64,000 nt of DNA from Lojkania enalia (GCA_010094045.1 ML986601.1:62001-126000), one strand, 5' to 3'; positions 34,873 through 45,645 are shown, counted from the stretch's first letter. The notes: a model not told the origin generated them from the sequence alone. Program-made: numbers and translations.

Positions 34873-36062
34873 AGATGGGATGGAAGTGTATTGATGAAGT
34901 GTCTTGTAAGTGTTTCATGATTTGGGTCTCGTGGACAGTCATTGAAATAAAATAAAAAAAAATGGACAGCATAAGTACTCCGCCTCTAAGCGCCCTAATA
35001 TAAATATAGGTGCGGATATATTTCTCGGTGACCAAGTATATATTTCTAGTAGTTAAATTCTGCGGTTGCTTCAAAGAGTTGGATTTGAAACGAATAATGG
35101 AAAATTACGCTATCAACGAAGTATTACTGCTCCTGTGTGGAAGAGAACATAGCTTGTATAGTGCTCATTCTGTCCAGGGTACTCCTGCTCGGACCGCGAT
35201 AAGAATAGTTGTCAAGCTTGGAGCAATAATGAAAGGCACCATAATGGCGTAGGAATTTCTGGGGAGCATGACTAGAAGCGACACCAGAACAATAAATCCG
35301 GCAGAATTCAGGTTGAGAGTTATTACTGTCACATGTTTCTACTATCCTATTATAGTTGGTCGGTTTTTCAGGCCTATATAGTCTCGCCGTTGCCAGCCTC
35401 TAGCTAGGCAGGCCACTTACCCTCCTTCAATATATCAATATTTGCCTCAGCAATTGATGCTGCCCGATACGCGACAGTTTTACTCAGACTAATGTCGAAA
35501 ATGGACAATCGAATTCGGGCCCGGCCCTACTTGGTTCTACAGGGTTTTCCGCAGCTGGGATGGATCTAATGACTTTAGGAGTATTCAGAGGTATCCCTGT
35601 GACTTAGCTTAGGGGGGTAAGAGGCGGGAGGGACCACAGCGTTCGTGGGCTGAAGAGGAAAAGTGGCAGGACTGGAGGTGTGACGGCGGACTTCGAGAAA
35701 TAGAGGCTGACCCCTCGATGCTAATGAGTAGCTTTTACAAGAAAAAGTAATAACTAGCAGTCATATTAGTGATTTATAGAAGACAGAAATCCTTGAACAC
35801 CCCACTGGTCCAGATTAGTTTACGTATATCTGAGATTAGTGAATTCGCCGAGTGTGCCTCGCTTCCAGAACATTTATTAACATGTGACGGAGATTGTTTT
35901 GTCAGATAATAGGGCTTGTTGCTTCTCATTGATCTCTGCTAAAAATCCGAATAACAACTTTTAACACACCTAATAACATCATGGAATGTTCGCCGAACTG
36001 CTTCACCATCATTGATTGCAAACCCTCAGATATGTAGACGCAATCAACATACTACTCTGCAG
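34873..36062. other. Intergenic, AT-rich
   Basis: 1.2 kb between convergent genes. I see no recognisable protein, repeat or RNA gene. Confidence 0.45.
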
Positions 36063-37106
36063 CTAGTTAAAGGAGATAGCGGCATCCTCTGGTCTGGCCA
36101 TATTCTTCGTGTAGCTGACACCGTGGACCTTCAAGCCGTCGGCATTAAGCAGTGTAATTGTTCCACCTTTATTCGAAAGCGGGCAGTTTGGTACCTCAAA
36201 TTTACGTGAACTTCCAGTAGATAATACATCTCCATCCGGAAGCTTCTGGGACTGATTTGATTTGTTGATAATGGACCAGCCAGTCAGAAGCACGCCGGAA
36301 GTGGTGCGATTCAACAAGGTTACAGTTTCAGGTGCGACGCCGGGCTGATTGTCAGGGCCCTTAGGATTGACCATCGCTTCCGTGATGAGGACTGGGCGGT
36401 CACAAAGCTCGTTCGTCTCGCGGTCCTCAGGCGCGATGTCAACGTCCAAGAAATCTGCCCATTTCAGGTAGCCTTGAGGAGGGGTCGGTTGTCCGGCATC
36501 GCGACCGCTGTCTCCCGTATGCACTGCCTGAGAAGCAAATCCAAGGAATACACCCTCCCAATGATCGTCGAACTGAATGATTAGGCATCCGTCATGATAG
36601 ACGCCATTGTCGCGGGCCCATCGCCGAGGACTACCTTGGTTCATATGGACGTTGTGGATGCCTTTACCGTCTCCGAACGCAGAGCCAAACAAGTAGACAG
36701 TGGCCTTGCTCGAAATTGCGCGATCAACGATGGGCTTCAGCGTATCGAGGATGTCATTGTTCTCTCCCTCGATGTCATGCGGTAGGAGCTTGCCTGTCTG
36801 GCGTTGGAAGAGATTGGATCGAATGTAATCCAAGGCTAAATCATCATTGGCTTCGAGCTCGTGAAAGCCAGGGCTGAGGTCTGCTAGGCCTTCGATGATG
36901 GGATGATGGAAATCGGGAACGGTCCAGTAAACCAAGCGCGAGTCGGACTTATCACCGGACTTGATATTAATTGCTGCTCGCCCTTCGGCAGGCTCCTCAT
37001 CACGATAGTATAGTGAGAGATGAGGGGACTTGGGGTCCTGCTCCTTAGTCTCGTATGTGTATCTGATAGGCGTAGCCTTCCAGACGCCGTAGTTTTCAAT
37101 GGGCAT
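36063..37106 (-). CDS. DUF2278 (YukJ-like) protein with C-terminal lamin-tail-like domain
   Basis: Intronless, 347 residues. It starts MPIENYGVWKATPIRY, the family's N-terminal strand, with HLSLYYRDEE and AINIKSGDKSDSRLVYWTV. The most conserved part is KGIHNVHMNQGSPRRWARDN with GVYHDGCLIIQFDDHWEGVF and the FASQAVHTGDSG that follows (about 150-205). After a linker, residues about 245-345 look like a beta-sandwich of the lamin-tail type: ITEAMVNPKGPDNQPG, VTLLNRTTSGVLLTGWSI, GGTITLLNADGLKVHGVSY. DUF2278 is best known from bacteria (Bacillus YukJ) and has no assigned reaction. The lack of introns and the bacterial character of the family make horizontal acquisition plausible but unproven. Confidence 0.82.
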   Translation of the reverse strand: MPIENYGVWKATPIRYTYETKEQDPKSPHLSLYYRDEEPAEGRAAINIKSGDKSDSRLVYWTVPDFHHPIIEGLADLSPGFHELEANDDLALDYIRSNLFQRQTGKLLPHDIEGENNDILDTLKPIVDRAISSKATVYLFGSAFGDGKGIHNVHMNQGSPRRWARDNGVYHDGCLIIQFDDHWEGVFLGFASQAVHTGDSGRDAGQPTPPQGYLKWADFLDVDIAPEDRETNELCDRPVLITEAMVNPKGPDNQPGVAPETVTLLNRTTSGVLLTGWSIINKSNQSQKLPDGDVLSTGSSRKFEVPNCPLSNKGGTITLLNADGLKVHGVSYTKNMARPEDAAISFN

Positions 37107-38069
37107 GGTAGGGGAGAGTCGAAGTCAAAGTTCGAGTGCAAGCGTCAAACTAGGGAGTTGGAGAGGAAGGGATCATAGATTGCCAACGAATTATGTTGAG
37201 AAATGCCTATTTGAAGGCATTTTAGAGAGCTTAAATACTACATATTTGACTCTAGACCTTCAGCTTTGAGATGGCACCTGCGCTTACCATACAGGCCTAG
37301 ACCGGCCCTTCTCATCCATAGAAATGCCAACGTGATATAACCCTATCGCGTGAGACTAATTGCGCCGAGCTGATTAGTACGTCTAACCGCGTTTCACCGG
37401 AAATGGGGGGCAGCTGAGCTTTTGGCGAGTGTGGTGGAACCTGGTTGGCTTGGCCCAAGCCTCCGAGAAAAGCAACAAATTGACATTGAAGTCCAAAGAT
37501 TTAATAAATATTCCTCATGACTGATTCCCGGAATGAACACAATATACATTGGTAATAGGCGGTTGCTGTGTTTCGATTTCCCGTGAACTATTCCTATGAA
37601 GGATCATGCCATCACTCCATCTGAATGTCTGAGGTATTGGGAGAACGCAAGTAGTATAAAGTTTAGTTACGGAGTCAACAATAGATGGAAGATTCGTCCG
37701 TCAAAATGCGTATGTATCCTATAATAGACGGGTGATGAACGGAGGAACTTATGGGCGTAGGCGTAAAAATCTCGCTTTTGTACTCAAGGGATTCTTTGCT
37801 TCTTAGGGTCCGGAATGATGAATTAACGTCGGGCGCTCATTGAATATGAGTATCGAAGGAATACCAAATGGGTCAAGGTCCATTCCTGAGTCGCCCAATT
37901 AAACCGTGCCCACCAGAGCAATTGTGGACTTTCCATCATTCACGTAGCTTGGGCACAATTTAGTGACATATCAGAAACATTCATGTATACAATAATGAAG
38001 AAGTACCAAAAATTAATCCGTCTTTAAAAATAAGACGACACGCACCGCAGATTCACGACATTTCATCTC
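37107..38069. other. Intergenic
   Basis: About 960 bases upstream of the DUF2278 gene. It holds that gene's promoter; nothing else is recognisable. Confidence 0.45.
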
Positions 38070-38180
38070 ATGTCACCCACAAACTCCGAAGACGATGTTT
38101 TCCATGGCTTGAAAAAGCTAGTTCAAAAGCTAAAGGTAGTTATCAAGAAAGCATTCGGCCGACACAGGAAAGAGTTTGAG
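38070..38180 (+). CDS. Candidate first exon of a small lysine-rich protein
   Basis: ATG followed by 37 codons and a good donor (GAG|GTAAGG). The peptide starts acidic (MSPTNSEDDVFHG) and continues as a strongly basic amphipathic helix (LKKLVQKLKVVIKKAFGRHR). The acceptor is not clear; an AG near 38343-38345 would add a dozen residues before a stop. It could be an orphan gene or a decayed one. It lies 1.4 kb upstream of a HET-domain gene on the same strand. Confidence 0.3.
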
Positions 38181-38615
38181 GTAAGGGAACATATTAACCA
38201 AGTTTAGAGGGACAATACAGAAAATCAGCGGAGTGGAAGGAAAGCCCTGAAAAATAATAGCAAATTGGAGGACACTGGAATGAGAAGTAGGACTAGGAGA
38301 ACCGTATTTAGCTGAGCAGTTCCAAGGGCAAACCAAGAACTAGCAGAGGTACCCTGACGAACTGAGGAGCATGGGCAGCAGCTAAAGGTGACTGAGGGAG
38401 GAACGTACAGGGCGAGAGGAGAAAAATACAATCGGTTGATTTTGGCATATTAGTGGTCATCCTAAACCTCAAATATTATACCGTGAAATATTGTTATAGG
38501 GAGAACTATTCACTTGACTAAGGTCACGGGTTAATATCTAAGAGGGGCATGGGTCGAATTGTGGATTGTTAGTATATCCTACGAGAGCATCACCGTTACC
38601 AAACAATAATTAGTG

Positions 38616-38625
38616 CTATATATAT
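38616..38625 (+). promoter_or_regulatory. TATA-like element before a tiny frame
   Basis: CTATATATAT about 45 bases upstream of the ATG at 38670. Confidence 0.35.
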
Positions 38626-38669
38626 CAGTTATCATCTCCCCAGACTTTTTCCAAGCAAGTGGATCCACA

Positions 38670-39330
38670 ATGTTTGCCGGCACCAGCACCCTAACGAAGA
38701 TTGCGCAAAGCATTAAGAAGTACTACGGTAAGGCGAAGTAAATTCCGAAAACCAGATTTGATACCTCAAAAGCGATCAAAGACGCCAAGTTCATGACGCG
38801 AAAGCAACGAGAAGATTACTAGAAAAGATCAGCAGTGAAGAGATGCGAGCAGTTTCTGAAGGCAATAGAGGAAAAGATATAAATTGAATAGACTTCCGCG
38901 AGAATATTTAAGTAAATTAATTGGAAATGCAGGATTGAGATGCCATGCCGGATAATAGAAAGATTGCTTCTAGATTTTAGTGGCCCGAAGGGTTTTTTTT
39001 CCTCTTTCAAGAGTTCCCACCTACCTTCACGACCAATACAATATTCAATCGAACATATAAGACAGATCGGTGAGTATTCTTATATTTTTAGTCGTCATTG
39101 TTGTTCTCATGCCTCTCTGAAGTCGCTGCAAAAATATTTTCCAACCATCTAACAATTTTCGCAAAACCATTTTAGAAGAACTTAAGAACGGCGTAAACAA
39201 AAAGAAAATTATATTTCACAGGCTATAGAGGCACCTGAGCAGGGAACTCTTGTGATTAATGGGGTCAAGAAGGGAAGTTCCGAAGGCAGTATTGTTGTCA
39301 AGAACGAGGTCAAGAAAATGACAACATAAC
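38670..39330 (+). CDS. Candidate multi-exon small gene upstream of the HET gene (structure unresolved)
   Basis: Three pieces may belong together. (1) An ATG at 38670 opens MFAGTSTLTKIAQSIKKYYG, ending at a perfect donor (GTAAGG, 38728). (2) After the AG at 38820-38821, a frame reads EKISSEEMRAVSEGNRGKD before a stop. (3) After an AG at 39220-39221, a frame runs to a TAA at 39328-39330 and contains two copies of a short motif, QGTLVINGVKKGS and EGSIVVKNEVKKM. A donor GTGAGT (39070) and a textbook branch and acceptor (CTAAC at 39149, TTTTAG at 39174) lie between. I could not find one join that uses all signals, so this may be a real small gene, two genes, or a decayed one. No family is recognised. 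Confidence 0.3.
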
Positions 39331-39611
39331 AATCAAAACAGTCAGATAGAGATTAGGGAGCGAAATGAGAGAATATTGAAATTGTGCGATTATTCCCCCT
39401 ATCAGATATCCATTATTACATGTAGGCTTCCAAAAGAGGTCGATTGCTGGGTATATTTAGACACTCGCTTGAGACGTTGCCCGAAGCGTTTAACACCATG
39501 CATTGGTGGCGCCGAGGATCATGCGTTCTAGGCCTATCCGAACCGCTTCCCGCAAAATTCAACAATAAGTACCGCTAGCTGCCCCTAAATTTCATTCATA
39601 TTACCTCGATT

Positions 39612-41555
39612 ATGGAACCCTACGAGTATGATCCCCTTCCAGCCTCCTCTTTTCAGTCAGACTTTTCCATTCGCTTAATCATACTCCCACCGGGGCCTAG
39701 GACTGGCCCAATATCTATTACTGTTTTTAATACGAAGCTTTCGCAGGCGCCAGATTATCGCGCACTATCATACTGCTGGGGTGACCCAAAAGAACAGGGT
39801 ATCATCTCCATCACATCTTCCTCCGGGAAGAACCGCAGCCTCAAAGTGCCCGCATCTTTGATCCCTTTCCTCTATCGAACGCGCGCTCGCGGAGAGTCCA
39901 TCACTATCTGGATAGATTCAATATGCATTAACCAGGGTGATGAAGTCGAAAAGAAGTCGCAGGTCGCGAGAATGGGAGATATTTACCTACGAGCAAAACT
40001 TACTATGGCATGGCTGGGTCCGGCAGCAGATGGTAGTGATGATGGGCTTGATTTTGCATTCAAATTGGCAAAGAGGATGAGGAATGAGCTTGCGGCACAG
40101 GGAATAGGAACATTGTCTTCCGAAGAACAAGAGAAGATCAATGTGCAAGTCAAGGTTGGGCATCCGGGTCTGGAAGCTTACTTAAAGATACTTGAACGAC
40201 CTTATTTCGAGAGATCATGGGTAGTTCAGGAAGTAGTTCTCAGCCAAAGTCCATGGGTAGTATGTGGCGACTCTTCGATTCATTGGCTCATGTTCTTCGG
40301 TGCCGCTATCTATCTCCTTACTGAGCAGAGCTGGGTTTTTGAGTTTTATTCTGCACATCGGTTTGCGCTTCTGGCGAATTTGAGGATTAGTCAGAAAGAG
40401 TGGGAAGATGAGTCGGATCCGAAATGGTGGAGGTTACTGATGAGGCATCGAGAGTGCAAAGCCAGTGATGCAAGGGATAAGATTTTTGCCTTTTGGGGTT
40501 TGAGATGTATGAAATCATTCGGGGAGATGGGAATAGAGCCCAACTATGAAGGAGATGAGAAATATAAGAGTAGCACGGAAAGACTGTATATGAAGTTGGC
40601 AATTAAAGGGCTGAAGAGGGGTGATAGTGAGATTTTGAGGGTCCCGCGGATTGCCATTATGGGTAAAGAAGGTGAGATAGAAAGACTGGATGTTCCGACT
40701 TGGGTCCCAGATTGGCGATGTACAGAAGAAACACCAAGAAGCTTGATGCAGGCTGAAAGTAATAACGTAATGTGGCAAGAACCCTACAACGCATCCTTCA
40801 ACGCGACGTTCTCAGTCGACTTCAATGAGGCGACCACGGAAGGAATGCCGACCAAGCTGAAATTAAGGGGTGTCAAAATCGGAAGGATTTCGCATCTTAC
40901 GCCTCGTTGGATCTTGCAGAAGCCGTCAGGGCGACAAACTTTGAGAGAACAAGCAGAAATCCTCAGGGATAACCAAGCTCAAATTCGGGAATGGGAGGCA
41001 GTTCTCAGACCTAGAAATACAGCAGTCACGTATAAACCTACGGGTGAGCGCCTATTAGATGTAATGTATAGAACATTTACCTGTGGTGCTATGTATAGCC
41101 AGTCAGATTCACAGATTCATGCTGCAATTGCAGGCTTCGAAAGTCGTCAACGTATCCTTCGGTTGCTGGCGATGGCTGGTCTTCATCATTTCTTGTGGGT
41201 CTATACTCTAGTCGTTATTGTGGGTCATATAATGAGGTATTTTGGAGTGAAAAACCCAGAGTGGGCGTACCGAGCAATGGTTCCAGGAATGGTGAACCGG
41301 AAAGGAGCGAGATTAGCAGGCGCAGACGGAAATACGTATGTTGGACTGGTGCCAGGGATTTCTGAGGTTGACGATGAAGTGTTTCTAATTGCTGGATTGA
41401 ATATTCCACTCATTTTAAGAAGAGGCAAGAATGGTGGTTGGGAAAAGGAAAACTATGAATGGGAACTAATAGGAGATTCGTACATACATGGGGCCATGAC
41501 CGGGGAGATCTGGCGAAAGAATGAGGGATGCATCCAGAATCTGTGGATTGTCTAA
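39612..41555 (+). CDS. HET-domain (heterokaryon incompatibility) protein
   Basis: Single exon, 647 residues. The HET domain occupies about 50-200 with its hallmark blocks: YRALSYCWGDPKEQ, ITIWIDSICINQGDEVEKKS and RAKLTMAWLGPAADGSDDG, then FERSWVVQEVVLSQSPWVVC. Further blocks typical of these proteins are HRECKASDARDKIFAFWGL (about 280) and, near the end, DEVFLIAGLNIPLILRRGKN with WELIGDSYIHGAMTGEIW. HET proteins trigger growth arrest or death when incompatible nuclei share cytoplasm and are often paired with NLRs or small partners. No NLR is visible in the window. Small lysine-rich exons lie just upstream. No signal peptide or membrane helix is evident, apart from a hydrophobic stretch near 520-545. 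Confidence 0.93.
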   Translation: MEPYEYDPLPASSFQSDFSIRLIILPPGPRTGPISITVFNTKLSQAPDYRALSYCWGDPKEQGIISITSSSGKNRSLKVPASLIPFLYRTRARGESITIWIDSICINQGDEVEKKSQVARMGDIYLRAKLTMAWLGPAADGSDDGLDFAFKLAKRMRNELAAQGIGTLSSEEQEKINVQVKVGHPGLEAYLKILERPYFERSWVVQEVVLSQSPWVVCGDSSIHWLMFFGAAIYLLTEQSWVFEFYSAHRFALLANLRISQKEWEDESDPKWWRLLMRHRECKASDARDKIFAFWGLRCMKSFGEMGIEPNYEGDEKYKSSTERLYMKLAIKGLKRGDSEILRVPRIAIMGKEGEIERLDVPTWVPDWRCTEETPRSLMQAESNNVMWQEPYNASFNATFSVDFNEATTEGMPTKLKLRGVKIGRISHLTPRWILQKPSGRQTLREQAEILRDNQAQIREWEAVLRPRNTAVTYKPTGERLLDVMYRTFTCGAMYSQSDSQIHAAIAGFESRQRILRLLAMAGLHHFLWVYTLVVIVGHIMRYFGVKNPEWAYRAMVPGMVNRKGARLAGADGNTYVGLVPGISEVDDEVFLIAGLNIPLILRRGKNGGWEKENYEWELIGDSYIHGAMTGEIWRKNEGCIQNLWIV

Positions 41556-41965
41556 GTGCATTGATAATGCAATCAGGATCAGCTAGCCATTAAAGTATTT
41601 GAATCCAAGACTACGGCATTGACATAGGCTCGAACGGAGTCCGCATATATATATTAGAGTTCAGAATTCCCGCCAGCCGAGTATCTCGAAGCATAGTTCT
41701 TCTCGCTGAACGCTTCTTTCTTCAGCTCTAAGCACTCCAGTAGTTGACCGCTGTTTTGATAAGACTGTTTCGTCCAACACGCGCTTGGCAGCTAGGGTAA
41801 ACTTTCTCCGAGTTCTAGCTGGTGGTATCCAACGACAATGATTGGTCAGTCCCAGATCGGGTTTGGCTTTGCGCGATCCGCCGGTGTCACGTATAAAACG
41901 GGAATATTTTCCATGATAGATTCCGTGCAAATCACGACGAGCACCCTCGACCGCTCGCAAATAAA
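41556..41965. other. Intergenic
   Basis: 410 bases between two same-strand genes. A minus-strand 108-codon frame (41661-41987) overlaps the next gene's start and has no recognisable domain. The region presumably contains the PQ-loop gene's promoter. Confidence 0.45.
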
Positions 41966-42704
41966 ATGAACAATCCCATTGCCGCAAATATTCTTGGTAC
42001 GATCGGAGCTGTACTATGGTCTCTTCAAGTAAGAACGGATTCTTGATCTTTGCAGCTTTTGCTGAGACAGGAGATAGCTTCTACCCCAAATCTGGAAGAA
42101 TTGGCGTCGACATGACAGTCAATCGCTCTCCGCACTTTTCTTCTTGTCCTGGGCCGTCGCTGGAGTGCCTCTTGGTGTCTACAACATCGCTGATGATTTC
42201 AACATTGCGCTGCAGATTCAACCCAACATACTCATCTTCCTAAGCCTCTTGACTTGGTCTCAATGCAAATACTACGGAGAGGAATGGAGTCGAAGGAAAA
42301 TCGCTATTGCGTTTGCAGCCATGGCTATGGTCTTTGGTGGCGTTGAAGCCGGGCTGGTCTTTGCGCTTAGATTGGCCCACGAACGTGGACAAAAGTGGGC
42401 TGCGACTTTAATGGCTACTATTGCCGCTATTCTTCTCGCGGGCGGAGTTCTCCGGCACTATGTAGATATGATTAGAACACGATCGGATGCTGGTCTATCG
42501 CTGAAATTTGCAATCTTGGATGCCAGCGGAGACGTAACGTCGCTTTTGTCTGTAGTGTTTCAACCCCATTTGAGTGTCCTAGGATTGGTTATCTATGGTT
42601 CTGAATTAGCTATATGGATAGGACTCATTGCTATCGTCCTTTATTTCCGGATAGTGGAGGTCCGAACTAAAGAAGCGGATGCAGGAGCCACAGCGGATGC
42701 TTAG
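41966..42704 (+). CDS. PQ-loop repeat membrane protein
   Basis: Two exons, join(41966..42028, 42078..42704), give about 229 residues. The 49-nt intron starts GTAAGA and ends GATAG, and the join reads GAVLWSLQ-LLPQIWKNWRRH. That is the first PQ-loop, with the Pro-Gln pair and the following SQSLSALFFLSWAVAGVPLG. Six to seven hydrophobic helices follow. The second loop, near ILLAGGVLRHYVDMIRTRSD with AGLSLKFAILD, has lost the Pro-Gln pair but keeps the spacing. PQ-loop proteins include vacuolar cationic amino acid and cystine transporters and SWEET-like carriers. This one resembles a fungal group of unassigned substrate. Confidence 0.88.
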
Positions 42705-43076
42705 TGGTCCTGAAGCGGCCGTTACCTACGGAAAGGATTTATGATCAAACTAGGATTTCTGGTAGATGCATACAAAAAGGCTTATCATTAAAGAGGATTC
42801 TTTGAGCAACTTCCGAGAGTTGACGATTGATTCTAAGATTCACCCCGTTGAAGGATTTTGATAATCTTGCTGGCGACAGTAGTAATTCAATTGTATCTAT
42901 AAAATAAAATCCCATTTGCCCTATTTTATCCCTAGCACTGGAGGTTACGATAATGAAGTGACTATTGGGATAGACAGATTGATTGATTCCTGTTCGACCT
43001 CACGACACTTGCACCAAACACTGAGTTCCTCCTTGTGCTATCTTACACTTGTTATTCTACAGTCGCCTTCCATTCA

Positions 43077-43551
43077 AGCATTGAGGCTCAACTGCGCTCT
43101 TGTCAACTATGGGCTAGTCTGCAAAGAAGAGACTCTTCAGCCAACTCGGCCTTCGTCTATGGCGTAGTATCGACACGCCTTTATTGCCAACCGACCTGCC
43201 TAAGACGTCTCCCGCACCACTCCAACGTCGTCTTCATCAAGGATGCATCATCGCCACAATGCGCGGGCTACCAGCCATGCAAGTGTTGTGAGCCGTGTAG
43301 TATGGAATGGAACGTGGAAAGGGCAGACTATTTACGAGCAAGCACGCAAGATTACTCTCGCTGTAGAAAGAAATGAAGGTTAGAATGTTACCAAGATAGC
43401 GACGAAGGTAGGCGTTAGCGGCGCATATCTTCATCCCATATCCAAGACATATATGTAGGTGACCCCGACGGTTTTGCTGAGTTGGCGCATCGGCCGACAA
43501 CAGGTGTCGAACCCGAACGAGAAGCGGAATGGCCGTTCGGAAAGACAATGA
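43077..43551 (+). pseudogene. Ada-type metal-binding plus AraC-HTH gene, broken or mis-spliced
   Basis: The frame ending at 43374-43376 encodes an Ada metal-binding domain: RRDSSANSAFVYGVVSTRLY followed by the zinc ligands in CQPTC, then VVFIKDASSPQCAGYQPCKC with the second pair. About 50 bases after that frame's end, from 43384 and directly after a GTTAG acceptor, another frame reads VTKIATKVGVSGAYLHPISK, TYM, TAG, then VTPTVLLSWR. This matches the second AraC-type helix-turn-helix that follows in Ada/AdaA proteins. Ada repairs methylphosphotriesters by transferring the methyl group to a zinc-bound Cys and then acts as a transcriptional activator. No in-frame ATG exists upstream, one TAG interrupts the HTH, and the first part runs past a weak possible donor (GTGGAA), so the gene is probably degraded. 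The family assignment rests on motif order. Confidence 0.6.
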
Positions 43552-44214
43552 AATCCACCATAGTATCATTCATTGGCCTCCATGTGCAATCCAGAAGTAT
43601 GAATAATCTATGAAAACTAATAATCCATTTGCATTTCACGGTCTATCCTAAACCTCTCCAACTCCGCACCTTCTAATTGTCGTGAAACATGAATGCGCTT
43701 TTCCGTGATCTATCTCTTCTCCTGGTGCAACTTTAGTATAGCTTACGATGTGTCATATTTCATGCTAAGTACTGCCGGCGTCTGGAATAACACAAAATTG
43801 CTTATATAGTTCCCAGCACCTCGTTCAAACAGAGCCTTCTTCGATACTGAATGTTTTTCCAAACGCTGGCAACGTCGATGGTCTTCAACGGATGAATACT
43901 TTCCATGGTGGTGTCTCGTAAAGCCTTCGATCGATCTCGCCTCATATTTGTGGCCTACATCAATAAATTAGCACCCTTCTTTAACACTGCACCATCTAAT
44001 CGTCTTATGCATTTCTTCAAATTCCGTCGATTGCAAAATACTCGCTTAATGGTGCTGTCAGCCATGTGTAATCCCCTTATAGTAAGAGCCTCCAGTCCTT
44101 GTTTATTGCTCCCTCGTTTAGTAGGTTCATATCCTAGTAGCAGTATAAATATAACCTAGCTAGGCCATCAATTGCTTCAGAAAGTGCATTTTCGGCATTG
44201 GTTAGGGAGTTTGT

Positions 44215-44745
44215 AGCCTGAGCCTAATCACAATCTGGAGTGTACCAGAAAGAGCACAACCAAGGCGTAGAACACTGCTAGCTAATGCTTCGGTTCACAC
44301 TTGAGTAGTTGGAGTCGAGCCGTCTCTATAGCCAGTTGGAGCATAGTGGGCAGTCTGTCCTCGGACTTTGTCCGGTTTTCTTTACCTGGGGGCCGAAGTC
44401 TTCAGGAATTCGCTGGAGGCTAATAAGAGGTCAAAAAGATCCGGAATCACGTCATTCTAGCTTAAACTCGGGGCGCAACAGGGTGTGCTACTTGTCCGGA
44501 AGGGTGTCGTCGATAAACCAATCAATTGGAAAACAATCCGCAAACATGCTCACATGGTTGGCTGCGACTAGACTTCGCAATATAGTCAGCCCTGGCATAT
44601 CAACATCTCCTTCTCGTATATCTTCTCTAGCGCGAGTGAGTCGCTGATGGTCTGCAGTATCAGCAACAAAGTTCACGCTGGCAGGGTGATAAGCGTTAAG
44701 CTATTGAAGACCTAAATCTTCAAAATGCTGCAAGCAAAAATAAAT
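44215..44745 (-). pseudogene. Possible decayed gene, family unknown
   Basis: One minus-strand frame can be followed from a TTTGCTTGCAG acceptor-like site at about 44725 down to about 44220. Its best part is an open run of 62 codons (44488-44676) with protein-like content (MPGLTILRSLVAANHVSMFA). Interruptions are TAG and TGA, as expected from C-to-T changes in CAG and CGA. The stop density is not clearly below chance, so this rests mainly on composition. Confidence 0.25.
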
Positions 44746-45566
44746 AAATAATTCGGGATACTAATCGAAGTTCCGTCGAGGTACGATCCTCTATTGGAAA
44801 CGACCCTAGGCCTAGGATGGCGTTTTACCAAGCCGTCTCATTGCCAACGCAGAATAATCTAGTCCCTCTCTAGTAGCGTTTACTTGTCGAGAATAAACAA
44901 GTACCATTAATACCGTTTGAGAGCTCAATGAAGCCTACAGACCGTAAGATGGAACGAACACGATATAATAATAAATACTTGAAAACGTCTCATCATGTCT
45001 CTGGGAGATTTCGATGCATTTATAAGGCAGTATTTTGAGCCCTTCCTTGTCCAGGTTTAAGCATGACTGGTAGATTGACATTCAATCGAACTGTGATGAG
45101 CTTCGTAAGCATTGAGAGAGTGCGGCATCCGGAATTTCTAGAAGTAGCCGATGATTAAGCAGGATACACTTGCAGCACCTTCTATCAGACGCTGCGGAAA
45201 AAATTATCAATATTAAGTATAAAGGCGATCAGAGTCCTGATACGAGGATGATTGAAATGGTGGATGAATGTTTCTTTGTGGGAGTGGATACCATACCTAG
45301 GGAGCGAGTTGACAGAATCGGTGCGAATCTAGATTGGGCGAGGCAACAAACGCACCCCTCTCAAGTCGCAAGTATTCCTCTCCGCCCCAAAATGAGAAAT
45401 ATCCGTGCGAGTCACTGTCGCAAAATGATTGAAAGACGCGTTGTGACGAAAAGGGGCCAATTATAACCCCTGCTTGAGATTGTGAAGCCCAATGCATCAG
45501 CTGAAACTAACCCTACATATGCGCCTCCCCCCCTGATAATCCTTGTGCGGCGCAGCACAAACTTGC

Positions 45567-45576
45567 CTATATATAG
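45567..45576 (+). promoter_or_regulatory. TATA element of the dynamin-like gene
   Basis: CTATATATAG about 70-80 bases upstream of the ATG at 45646, followed by A-rich leader sequence. This spacing is typical of fungal TATA promoters. Confidence 0.5.
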
Positions 45577-45645
45577 CAAGCGGTAGGTTAGACGGTTAAG
45601 TTTGGAATCACAAAACGTCTACCACCAAAACCACCATTCTCTAAA

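Larger units (their letters stand above)
42705..45645. other. Gene-poor region with a broken Ada gene and another relic
   Basis: 2.9 kb without an intact gene. It contains the Ada-like remnant (43077-43551) and a minus-strand relic (44215-44745), listed separately. Frames at 43905-44159 and 45170-45466 are unrecognised; the latter has a plausible acidic/basic mix (AAEKIINIKYKGDQSPDTRM) and may be part of a decayed gene. Confidence 0.4.

Noticed and set aside
41661..41987. 108-codon minus-strand frame before the PQ-loop gene
   Set aside because: It overlaps the PQ-loop start antisense and shows no domain.
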